From positions 171,354,761 through 171,418,760 of the forward strand of contig NC_089220.1 in the NCBI RefSeq assembly GCF_963924675.1: 64,000 nt of DNA, given 5' to 3'. Positions 22,056 to 32,184 of this stretch are shown in pieces (position 1 is the stretch's first letter; every line of letters starts with the position of its first letter). This DNA is from Phocoena phocoena (taxonomy: Eukaryota > Chordata > Mammalia > Artiodactyla > Phocoenidae). The position numbers and the translations under genes are program-made. Under the pieces are notes generated by a model. The model made no database searches and was not told the origin of the DNA. It was given only the letters and a program-made list of their open reading frames with translations.

Positions 22056-22820
22056 AGTCCTTAACTTTCAGCTCACTTAGTCATTAAATCAATCCAGCCC
22101 GAAGCTTCAATTTCAAATTCAATGTCAATATCACCTCCCTCTCTTCCACACCCTCACCAGGCTAGTACCGATTTGAAGTGAGACTCGGGCTTCTCAGATT
22201 GGGGGGTAGGGAAAGTGTTTGGACTGATGCTCCAATGTGCGGAACAAGGATGGAGGAGGGAGAAAGGGATGGAGTTGGAAAGTTGTGCAGTCCCCTCTTG
22301 GCTGATGGTCACTCCTTTCCTGGCTACACTGACCCAGTGATACGCTCATTTCAGTGGGTTCCCACGTGATGCTCTCTCAAGGGTGTACGTGGGTGAGTCC
22401 TTTAGACTGCAACGAGGAGCTCCCTTCGGTGCAGCTACCTGGTGTGTGAAGTACTAGTCCCTGGTGGTGCTGGTCTAGCCGGGCCACCTGGAGACAGCTC
22501 CAGCACAGCTACATCCCCTGGTGCCTCCAGCAAGTGGACATGATGGCTGCCCCACCACCTCGTCACCGCTGTTCCAGCATCCTCCTCCTTGATATCCCCA
22601 TAGCTTCTGTCTGAGGAGGTGCCTCATTTTGCCAGCGCCCACCATCTCAGAAGTGTTTCTCTTGGTGCCCCGCTCATTTGGTTTCGGGGAGGGGAGACCC
22701 TTTCCCATCTGTGCCCAAACTCGGTGTGAGGAGAGGATGCTATTTCACCATGAATGTTCCACTCCCACAGGGATGGACAACCAGAGAGCAGCCTCTCTGC
22801 TCCTCTTCTTTCCCTTCTCA
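22056..22820. other. Unassigned intergenic DNA
   Basis: Moderately GC-rich sequence with no splice-bounded coding similarity that I recognise. Overlapping open frames on opposite strands (for example 22475-22708 and 22624-22821 minus) show no family motif. Confidence 0.45.
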
Positions 22821-22844
22821 TTTTCTTTTTTAATTGAGGTATAA

Positions 22845-23177
22845 TTTTTTTTTTAAGTAAAGTTATTTATTTATTTTTGGCCGTGTTGGATCTTCGTTGC
22901 TGTGCGCGGGCTTCCTGTAGTTGCGGGGAGTGCGGGCTACTCTTCTTTGCGGTGCGTGGGCTTCTCATGGCGGTGGCTTCTCTTGTTGCGGAGCACGGGC
23001 TCTAGGCACGCAGGCTCAGTAGTTGTGGCTCACGGGCTCCAGAGCGCAGGCTCAGTAGTTGTGGCGCACGGGCTTAGTTGCTCCGCAGCATGTGGGATTG
23101 TCCCGGACCAGGGCTCGAACCTGTGTCCCCTGCATTGGCAGGAGGATTCTTAACCACTGTGCCACCAGGGAAGTGCC
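22845..23177 (-). mobile_element. CHR-type SINE, long form, antisense
   Basis: The head is at the right (RC of CCACCAGGGAAG), the body has repeated GGCTCAGTAGTTGTGG, and the tail is at the left (TTATTTATTTATTTTTGG). The 9-bp duplication GAGGTATAA lies at 22836-22844 and 23178-23186. It sits in the 3' end of the L1. It retains many CpGs, for example TGTGCGCGGGC. Confidence 0.92.
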
Positions 23178-23450
23178 GAGGTATAAGTGACATGTGACAT
23201 TATATTAGTTTCAGGTATACACATAATGATTCGGTATTTGTATATATTGCAAAATGATCACCACAATAAGTCTAGTTAACATCGGTTACCATACATAGAT
23301 AATATATTTTTTCTTGTGATGAGAACTTTCAAGGTCTAGTCTGTTAATACTTTCAAATATGCAATATAATATTATTAACTATAGTCACCATGCTGTAAAT
23401 ACATCCCCAAGACTTATGTATTTTATAACTGGAAGTTTGTACCTTTAAAA

Positions 23451-24275
23451 AATTTTTTTAAATTGAAGAATAGTTGATTTACAATGTTGTGTTAATTTCT
23501 GCTGTACAGCAAAGTGATTCAGTTATTTATATATATACACTATTTTTTATATATTCTTTCCCATTATGGTTTATCATAGGATATTGAATATAGTTCTCTG
23601 TGCTATACAGTAGGACCTGGTTGTTTATCCATTCTCTATATAAAAGCTTACATCTGCTGACCCCAACCTCCCATTCCACCCCTCCCCCTTGGCAACCACC
23701 AGTCTATGCTCTATATCCTTGATTCTGTTTTTGTTTTGTAGATAGGTTCATTTGTGTCATATTTTAGATTCCACATGTAAGTGATATCATATGGTATTAG
23801 GCTTTCTCTTTCTGACTTCACTTAGTGTGATGTTCTCTAATTGCATCCCTGTTTCTGCAAATGGCATTATTTTGTTCTTTTTTATGGCTGAGTAGTATTC
23901 CGTTGTATATATATACCACATCTTCTTTATCTGTTCTTCTGTCGATGGACATTTAAGTTGTTTCCATATCTTGGCTATTGTGAATAGTGCTGCTGTGAAC
24001 ATAGAGGTGCGTGGATCTTTTTGAATTACAGTTTTGTCTAGATATATGCCCAGGAGTGGGATTGCTGGATCATATGGGATTTATATATTTAGTTTTCTGA
24101 GGAACCTCCATGCTGTTCTCCATAGTGACTGAACCTATTTACATTCCTACCAACAGTGTAAGGGGGTTCCCTTTTCTCCACATTTATTATTTGTAGACTT
24201 TTTGAGGGTGGCCATTCTGACTGGTGTGAGGTGATGTCTCATTTTAGTTTCATTTGCCTTTCTCGAATAATTAGC
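23451..24275 (-). mobile_element. Inner cetartiodactyl-type L1 3' fragment, antisense
   Basis: It begins with the antisense 3'UTR segment TTGATTTACAATGTTGTG and CTGCTGTACAGCAAAGTG. ORF2 C-terminal sequence follows, including the frame at 23787-24002 with EYYSAIKKNKIMPFA. It is 5'-truncated at about 24275, where two hairpin-forming inverted repeats occur. It is inserted in the older L1. Confidence 0.82.
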
Positions 24276-24801
24276 GATGATGAGTGTCATCATCACTAGG
24301 CATCATGACGATGCCTTTTCTCTACGTCCTCACCTACACTTGTTATTGCTTGTTTTTTTTGATAATAAGCATTTTAACAGGTGTGAGGTAATGATTAGTG
24401 ATCTTGAGCACTTTTTCATCTACCTGTTGGCCAACTGTATGTCCTCTTTGTAAAAATGCCTATTCAGATCTTCTGCCCCCTTTTTTTAAAAAAATCAGAT
24501 TTCTTTTTGCTGTTGTGTTATATGAGTTCTTTAATATATTTTGGATATTAACTCCTTACCAGATATATGATTTACAAATATTTTCTCCTATTCAGTAGGT
24601 TGCTTTTTAATCGTGTTGATGGTTTCCTTATCTGTACAGAAGCTTTTAGTTTGATGTAATCCCACTTTTTTTGTTGTTGCCTTTGCTTTTGATGTCAGAC
24701 CCAAAAAAGTCATCGCCAGAACTGATGTCAAGGAGCTTACTGCCTATGTTTTCTTCTAGGAGTTTTATGCTTTCAGGTTTTATGTGCAAGTCTTTAATCC
24801 A

Positions 24802-25170
24802 TGTTTTTAAAATAAATTTATTTATTTATTTATTTATTTATTTATTTTTGGCTGTGTTGGGTCTTCATTGCTGTGCGCAGACTTTCTCTAGTTGCAGCGA
24901 GCAGGGGCTACTCTTCGTTGCAGTGAGCAGGCTTCTCATTGTAGTGGCTTCTCTTGTGGTGGACCATGGGCTCTAGGCACACGGGCTTCAGTAGTTGTGG
25001 CACATGGGCTCAGTACTTGTGGCTCACGGGCTCTAGAGCACAGGCTCAGTAGTTGTGGCACAGGGGCTTAGTTGCTCTGTGGCATGTGGGATCTTCCCGG
25101 ACCAGGGCTTGAACCGGTGTCCCCTGCATTGACAGGTGGATTCTTAACCACTGCGCCACCGGGGAAGTCT
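24802..25170 (-). mobile_element. CHR-type SINE, long form, antisense
   Basis: The head is at 25170, with RC B box AGGGCTTGAACCGG. The tail at left contains a pure (TTTA)n run at about 24817-24846. The target duplication CTTTAATCCA lies at 24792-24801 and 25171-25180. It is inserted in antisense L1 ORF2. Confidence 0.92.
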
Positions 25171-25692
25171 CTTTAATCCACTTTGAGTTAATGTTTGTTT
25201 ATAGTGTAGCATAGTAGTCCAGTTTCATTCTTTTGAATGTGGCTGTCCAGATTTCCCAACACCATTTATTGAAGGGACTGTTCTTTCCCGTTATATATTC
25301 TTGGCCTCTTTGCCATAATTAGTTGGTCATATATATGTGGATTTATATCTGGGCTCTCAATTCTGTTCCATTGATCTATATGTGTCTGTTTTTATGCAAA
25401 TTCCATACTGTTTTGATTACTATAGCTTTGTAATATAATTGGAAATCAAGAAACATGAAGTCTCCAGCTTTGTTTTTTCTCAAGATTGCTTTGGCTATTT
25501 GGGGTCTTTTGTGGTTCCATATACATTTGAGGATTGTTTCTTCTATTTCTGTGAAAACTTCCATTGGAATTTTGATAGGAATTGCATGAAGTGTAGAGTG
25601 CGTTGGGTAGTATGAAGTGTTTAATGCTATTAATTCTTATAATTTGTGAGCCCAGAACATCTTTCCATTTATTTGTGTCTTGAATTTCTTTC

Positions 25693-26027
25693 TTTCTTTA
25701 AAAGAAAATTGTCTATTTATTGATTTTTGGCTGCGTTGGGTCTTCATTGCTGCACACGGGCTTTCTCTAGTTGGGGTGAGCCGGGGCTACTCTCCGTTGC
25801 AGTGCATGGGCCTCTCACCCCAGTGGCCTCTCCTGTTGTAGAGCACGGGCTCTAGGCATGCAGGCTCAGTAGTTGTGGCTCGTGGGCTCTAGAGTGCAGG
25901 ATTAGTAGTTGTGGTGCATGGGCTTAGCTGCTGCATGGCATGTGGGATCTTCCTAGACCAGGGCTCGAACCCATGTCCCCTATGTTGGCAGGCGGTTCTT
26001 AACCACTGCACCACCAGGAAGTCCCTT
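25693..26027 (-). mobile_element. CHR-type SINE, long form, antisense
   Basis: The head is at right (RC of CACCACCAGGAAGTCCC). The tail at left is TCTATTTATTGATTTTTGG. A perfect 12-bp duplication TGAATTTCTTTC lies at 25681-25692 and 26028-26039. Inserted in antisense L1 ORF2. Confidence 0.93.
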
Positions 26028-28080
26028 TGAATTTCTTTCATCAGTGTCTTAAAGTTTTCAGTGTACAGGCCTTTCACTGGCTTGGTTAAATTTGTGCCTG
26101 GGTATTTTATTATTTCTTATTTCTGATGTGATTGTAAATGGGAATGTTTTCTTAATTTCTCCTTCTATAGTTTGTTATTAGCATATAGAAATGCAACATA
26201 TTTTTGTATATTGATTTTTGTATCCTGCAACTGAATCTGTTTATTCTGTCTGGGTTTTGGTGGAGTCTTTGGGCTTTCTCTGTATAATATCATCCGCAAA
26301 CAGTGACAGTTTTACTACTTCCTTTATAATTTGGATGCCTTTTATTTCTTTTTCTTGCATAATTGCTCTAACTAGAACTTCCAACACTATGGTAAAGGAA
26401 AGTGGTGACAGTAGACATCCTTGTCTTGTTACTGATCTTAGAGGAAAAACGTGTAGTTCTCACTTGTTGAGTATGATGTTAGTTGAGGGCTTGTCATATA
26501 TGGCCTTTATTATGTTGCGATACATTTCCTCTACACCTATTTTGTTGAGATTTTCCATCATAAAAAGATGTTGAATTTTGTCAGATGCTTTTCTTGAATC
26601 TAGTGAAGTGATCATACGATTTTTATGCTTCATTTTGTTAATGTTTTATATCATATTGATTTTGAGGATGTTGACCCATTTTTGCATCCCTGGAATAAAT
26701 CCCACTTGATTATGGTGTGTGATCCCTTTAATTATTATTGAATTCCGTTTGCTACTTTTTTGTTGAGCATTTCAGCATCTGTGTTCATCAAAGATACTGG
26801 CCTGTCATTTTCTTTTTTTGTGATGTCCTTGTCTGGTTTTGGTATCAGAGTAATGCTGGCTTCTTAAAATGAATTTGGAGTGTTCCCTCCTCTACTATTT
26901 CTTGGAAGAGTGTGAGAAGGATTTATATCAATTCTTCTTTGAATATTTGGTAAAATTCAACAGTGAAGCCATCTGATCTTGGACTTTTGCTTTTGGGGAG
27001 GTTTTTATTACTGATTTAATCTCCTTACTAGTAATCAATCTGTTCAGATTTTCTATTTCTTCTAGATTCAGTCTTGTATGTTTCTAGGAATGTATCCATT
27101 TCTTCTAGGTTGTGCAATTTGTTGGCATAAAATTGATCATAGTAGTCTCTTATGATCTTTTTTATTTCTGTGGTATGAGTTGTAACATCTCCTCTTTCAT
27201 ATCTGATTTTGAGTCGTCTCTCCTTTTTTACTTGGTGAGTCTAGCTGAAGGTTTGTCATATTTGTGTATTTTTTCAAAGAACCAGATCTTAATTTCATTG
27301 ATATATTTTATTGTCTTTTTAGTCTTTATTTCATTTATTTCCACTCTGATCTTTATTTCCTTCCTTCTACTAATTTTTGGCTTTGTTTTTTCTTCTTTTT
27401 CTAGTTCCTTGAGGTGTAAAGTTAGGGTGTTTGAGATTTTCCTTCTTTCTTGATATATGCATTTATTGCTATGAACTTCCCTTTTAGAACTGCTTTTGGT
27501 GCACCTCACAAGTTTTGGTATGTGGTAATTCTGTTTTCTTGATCTCAAGGCATTTTCTAGTTATCCTTTTGATTTTTCTTTGACCCATTCGTTTTTCAGT
27601 ACCCTGTTGTTTAATACTCACATATTTGTGAATTTTCTGGTTTTCTTCTTATAATTGATGCCTAGTTTCATAGCACTGTGGTAGGAAACAATGCTTGATA
27701 TGATTTCCATCTACTTAAATTTATCAACTCATTTTGTACCTTAATATATGATCTATCCTGCTTTATGTTTCATGTGCCCTTGAGAAGAATGTTTACTCTG
27801 TTGTTTTTGGATGGAATGTTAAGTCCATCTGGCATAATGAGTCATGTAAGGCCGATGATTCCTTATTGATTTTATGTCTGGATGATCTATCTCTTGATGT
27901 AAGTGACCTATAAAGTCCCCTGCTATTATTGTATTGCTGTTTATTTCTCCCTTTAGGTCTGTTAATTGCTGTATATAGTTAGGTGCTCCTAGGTTGGTGC
28001 ATACATACTTACAAGTGTTATATCTTCTTGCTGTTTGACCCCTTTATCATTATAGAATGCCCTCCTTTGTCTCGTATAAG

Positions 28081-28840
28081 AGTCCCTGTTATAGGATAGA
28101 AAGCCCAGAGATAAACCCACGCACATATGGTCACCGTATCTTTGATAAAGGAAGCAAGAATATACAATGGAGAAAAGACAGCCTCTTCAATAAGTGGTGC
28201 TGGGAAAACTGGACAGCTACATGTAGAAGAATGAAATTAGAACACTCCCTAACACCATATACAAAAATAAACTCAAAATGGATTAAAGACCTAAATGTAA
28301 GACCAGACAGTATCAAACTCTTAGAGGAAAACATAGGCAGAACACTCTATGACATAAATCACAGCAAGATCCTTTTTGACCCACCTCCTAGAGAAATGGA
28401 AATAAAAACAAAAATAAACAAATGGGACCTAATGAAACTTCAAAGCTTTTGCACAGCAAAGGAAACCTTAAAGAAGATGAAAAGACAGCCCTCAGAATGG
28501 GAGAAAATATTTGCAATTGAAACAACTGACAAAGGATTAATCTCCAAAATATACAAGTAGCTCATGCAGCTCAATATCAGAAAAACAAACAACCCAATCC
28601 AAAAATGGGCAGAAGACCTAAATAGACATTTCTCCAAAGAAGATACACAGATTGCCAACAAACACATGAAAGGATGCTCAACATCACTATTTATTAGAGA
28701 AATGCAAGTCAAAACTACAGTGAGGTATCACCTCACACCGGTCAGAATGGCCATCATCAAAACATCTACAAACAATAAATGCTGGAGAGGGTGTGGAGAA
28801 AAGGGAACCCTTTGCAGTGTTGGTGGGAATGTAAATTTCC
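28081..28840 (+). mobile_element. L1 ORF2 C-terminal fragment in sense orientation
   Basis: The plus strand has an open frame of about 150 codons starting at CCCAGAGATAAACCC and carrying typical L1 ORF2 text ([33 protein letters not shown]). The next frame continues with [21 protein letters not shown]. It ends at TGTTGGTGGGAATGTAAAT, before the L1 stop codon and 3'UTR, with no poly-A. It is therefore truncated at both ends and points opposite to the adjacent antisense L1. Conservation suggests a relatively young source, related to the L1 at 34.7-39.9 kb. Confidence 0.88.
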
Positions 28841-28859
28841 CACCCACAAAGTCAAAATA

Positions 28860-29000
28860 GACTGGACTCAAAGTTTTGTGAGTCCCTGCTCTGCCACTTA
28901 CTGCTGTAGGACCTTGAGCCTGAACCTCTGGGGTTTGCCTTCCCATCTGTGCAATGGGGATAGAACATGACATCTACCAAGTACTGTCTACCTTTTGGGA
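28860..29000 (+). mobile_element. MIR SINE, sense
   Basis: It contains the MIR core order: GAGTCCCTGCTCTGCCACTTACTG, GGACCTTGAGC, CTTCCCATCTGTGCAATGGGGATA. Ancient mammalian SINE. Confidence 0.8.
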
Positions 29001-30010
29001 AAGCCCCTCCTGCCTACTGTTCGAAAGTTTCCCCGTCTTGGATGGGGCTGTCTGGTTTTGGCTCCTAAATATCCCATCCCGGTTATGACACCTTTACCTT
29101 TTAAGAATATTGACCTGGGATGTTTGCATTCGGCCTTCTCCCACCTCCCTTCCTGCCAACTGTCATCCACTTTCCACAGCCTGCACCTAGACATCTAGGC
29201 ACCAGACCTCTAATCCTCAGTACAAGAATCTACACCCAAGTCCCTGGTGCTTCCGCTCCAGAATTATTATATACCTCCTCTATGGCCAAACCAAAGCTAC
29301 TATTCCCTCAAGGTTTGGCTCTGTATTAGGAGAGAGACAGAGCCCTTTCCACCTAAAGCCATCTTTCTTAGCCCAGTGCCTGAGGTTTTTACCTAATCTT
29401 GTAACCGACTCTATTTCAAATTTCATCAGTCCAGATTCATTTGGGTTACCCAGTATCCTCATTTATTGGAGTATGGGATCTGCAGATAATGTGTTATTTT
29501 AGTCCATATTCATCTCTTATCCTAGTTGTACTAGGTATTACATTTAATGAGGACAAGTGGAGGAAAGTTTTAGAACACCAGCAGTTTAAGAGAAAAATCA
29601 AATTTCACTTCCTCAAATGAGTGAAGATTATAATGGATTGCAAATAGGTATTATATTGAATAACAATTCAACATACCACTCTGAAGTCTCAACTGTGTTC
29701 CATAAACTGTTACTAGAATTACAGATACGAATAAGATCTGGTTGCTGCCTCTGAAAAGCTGAACACTTATTGCAGTGATTTAATTTAAAATTGTAAGTGG
29801 GTTCTCAAGCCCACTTTTGCTGAAAACTGTTGCCCCATCCCACAAAACGTTGAATTGTTTGAAAGCTTGAACATTTTAAATGTAGTTATATTTTTCTGTC
29901 TATTCCCATTTGATTTGTGTAGCGTCTCCTTTATAAAGTTAGTATTTTTGGTTGATCAGGATCCTGACTCATTTGTTGGCAAGTGAGGAAGCTGATAATC
30001 AATAATAACA
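29001..30010. other. Unassigned intergenic DNA
   Basis: No exon or repeat family recognised. Several overlapping short frames between 28988 and 29462 lack protein motifs. Confidence 0.45.
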
Positions 30011-30024
30011 ATTAGAATACCCAC

Positions 30025-30152
30025 CACTGGGAATTCCCTGGCGGTCCAGTGGTTAGGACTCGGGGCTTTCACTGCTTGGGCCCAGGTTGAATCCCTGGTG
30101 AGAGAGCTAAGATACTGTAAGTCGCTGGGCATGGCCGGAAAAAAAAAAAAAA
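30025..30152 (+). mobile_element. CHR-1-like tRNA-Glu SINE, sense
   Basis: The head reads GGGAATTCCCTGGCGGTCCAG, then GGTTAGGACTCGGGGC. The B-box-like segment is CAGGTTGAATCC, and there is a short body and a 14-A tail. A perfect 11-bp duplication AGAATACCCAC lies at 30014-30024 and 30153-30163. It differs from the CHR-2-like copies in head and length, and resembles the tRNA-Glu heads also found in ruminant SINEs. Confidence 0.9.
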
Positions 30153-30164
30153 AGAATACCCACT

Positions 30165-30310
30165 ATTTATTTCCTTTGCACCAGAAAATTTACGCATAAT
30201 ATTTAGTATTCTTACAACCCACTTCTCGGGTGAAGAAAATATAGAAACCAAGGAACCGATTTAAGGATTCATAGTGAGTGGTAGCACGTGTGTCAGGGGT
30301 CTACCCTGCC
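30165..30310 (-). mobile_element. MIR, antisense (diverged)
   Basis: It preserves the order of antisense MIR: a TTCTTACAACCCAC segment, a GAAACCAAGGAACCG segment, then a TAGTGAGTGGTAG-like segment. Weak but consistent. Confidence 0.5.
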
Positions 30311-31100
30311 TTCAGAAATAACCATTATGTCATCTTCTGGCTCCAGCTTCTTGCAAGGAAGTAATCTGTATTTCAGTTAGAATTTTGGAATTTTGCCATG
30401 GGAAAAAACTGGTACTCACTTTCTAGGATTTGTAAAAGTAAGCAGATAAGAAGTGTGACAGAAAACAAATAAGACCACATAAGAAATGTAGTAAATAAAG
30501 AGAAACTTTTTTTTTTCCAGAGCAATGTGATTTTGACATGGCGTATTTCCCCTATTAAATTTTAACAAGATTATATATGTGTTTATAGACAAAATGTTTT
30601 AATTTAACTCTACGTGACAGCTGGAAATTGCTCACATTTGCTTTTTTGCTCAGAATATTTGTTTAGAATTAGTCAATTGATTTAATATGTAACATCAGTT
30701 AGTGTGAACAAGAAAAAAAGTGCAGTCGACAGGGAAGAAAATATTATTGTATAACGTGACCATTGTGTTGATAGAATGAGTTAGTGTCCTTCAGTAGAGA
30801 CATTTCGTGTTAACTCTGATGTGGAACATACTGAAAACAATTGTACTGTCAATCTTACACTCAGATAAAAAAACCTTTGTAGCATAACAGGTTTTTTTAA
30901 CTCATGCTTAGAAAATTAAGTCACATACCTTGATATGATAAAGACTGTGTTACATTACAGGGAGTCATGTGATGTATTTTCTTCTTATAGTTACAAATTC
31001 TGGGCTGGTATAGATTTGGCCATGTGGTGCAAGTGTCTCCCAGGTACATAAAGCAATTCCGTCATCTTCATAAGGAAGCGGTGGGAAGAAAAGAACAAAC
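30311..31100. other. Unassigned AT-rich intergenic DNA
   Basis: No gene or named repeat recognised. A 10-bp inverted repeat (AAAAAAACCT / AGGTTTTTTT) lies at 30867-30898. Confidence 0.45.
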
Positions 31101-31144
31101 GTTGATTTGATCATCTAGTATGATCAAAAGCTAGATATAAAGCT

Positions 31145-31340
31145 AGGCTTTATATTTAAGATCTTATTTAGTATGCATAGTAATGCTTCCTCAGGTCTTG
31201 TGAATGAAAATGAGTATCATTTTCGTCTCCATTTTACATATAAAATGCATAAAGTGAATTGCCCAAATCCATGCTGGGAGCAAATATTCAAAGTGAGACC
31301 GGGTTCCTCTTGTGTTTCACTGTACTGAGTGTGTAAAATC
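31145..31340 (-). mobile_element. MIR, antisense
   Basis: TCCATTTTACATATAAAATGC, GTGAATTGCCCAAATCC and a GAGACCGGGTTCCTC-like segment follow antisense MIR order. Confidence 0.6.
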
Positions 31341-31409
31341 ATCCCTATTTGCAGGTGTAGGTGACCTTGACTGTTCTCTGGGCTTAGTGCCACTGTGGTT
31401 TGCTGGCAT

Positions 31410-31600
31410 TCAAGAGCAGTGTCACCAGAGATGGTTAAGCCTGCCTTGTGTCTCAGCCCTGCCATTGTTCTGATTGTGTGATTATGGGCAGTAAGTTTGT
31501 CTCTAAACCTCAGGAACTACACCTATACAACAGGGAAACTTATACCATAGGGTTGTTGAAAAGGTCATAGCTGATTCAGAGACACTGTAAAAAATGGTTC
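31410..31600 (+). mobile_element. MIR, sense
   Basis: CTCAGCCCTGCCATTGTTC, GATTATGGGCAGTAAGTTTG, CTAAACCTCAGG and ACCATAGGGTTGTTGAAAAGG match the sense MIR order. Confidence 0.65.
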
Positions 31601-31779
31601 CTGTAATTATAATTTAAAGACACTGAGAAAATGATACTGGACACATGGTAAGAACTAATGAAAACTTTACCCACAGTGTGACTATTTCTTTTCTAATTGC
31701 CCTCTTTTTGTTTTTTTCCTGATTATTATCCACAATCTTTATTCTGGGGACTTAAGTGAAAATGTTTTCAGTCAACTAT

Positions 31780-31990
31780 TATTGAGTGTAGCTCACTTTG
31801 CGAGGTAGGTATAATGATTCCCATTTTATAGCAGAGGAATTAGGATTCAAAACATTTAAGTGGACTGGAAAGAGTCGATAAACGCTTGCTCAATGAATAA
31901 ATAAGTAAAGTAAGTGACAGAGCCAGGATTTAAAACCAGATTTTATAAGCTTAAGTCCAGTGTTCTTTCTGCTTTATTGTTTGTCTTCCT
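31780..31990 (-). mobile_element. MIR, antisense
   Basis: TTCCCATTTTATAGCAGAGG, AAGTGACAGAGCCAGGATTT and TCCAGTGTTCTTTCTGC match antisense MIR. A segment near 31875-31905 (AACGCTTGCTCAATGAATAAATAAG) separates the two halves and may be a small insertion. Confidence 0.7.
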
Positions 31991-32184
31991 GGAAAGGATT
32001 GGGTGAGCCTAAGCCGTCAATGGTATCCTGTGCTATGTATTCAACAATTGATGCTTGATTTTGAAAGAAGAGAATTATGTTGGTTTCATTAGCCTTTATT
32101 TAATGATAGATAAAGGGCGTGTGTACCTTTTGCTTAGCCTATAATTTATAGGCTATCCTTAAAATTATTCCCCTATCCTTCAAA

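Larger units (their letters stand above)
22821..28080 (-). mobile_element. L1, antisense, 5'-truncated, carrying an inner L1 and three SINEs
   Basis: The 3' end is at left (TTTTTAATTGAGGTATAA, then ATAATGATTCGGTATTTG). Antisense ORF2 continues to about 28080 (GACCCCTTTATCATTATAG). Between 23451 and 24275 another L1 3' end is embedded. SINEs lie at 22845-23177, 24802-25170 and 25693-26027. The ORF2 remnants have many stops. The piece of ORF2 that should sit at the inner L1 is missing, so a target deletion accompanied or followed that insertion. Confidence 0.85.

Noticed and set aside
28057..28560. A 167-codon plus-strand ORF that could be taken for a gene
   Set aside because: It is L1 ORF2 C-terminal sequence, truncated at both ends and lacking RT and endonuclease.
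28060..28840. Interpretation of the L1 orientation switch as twin-priming 5' inversion
   Set aside because: The inverted fragment duplicates an ORF2 region already present in the antisense part, whereas twin priming would give adjacent, non-overlapping L1 segments.
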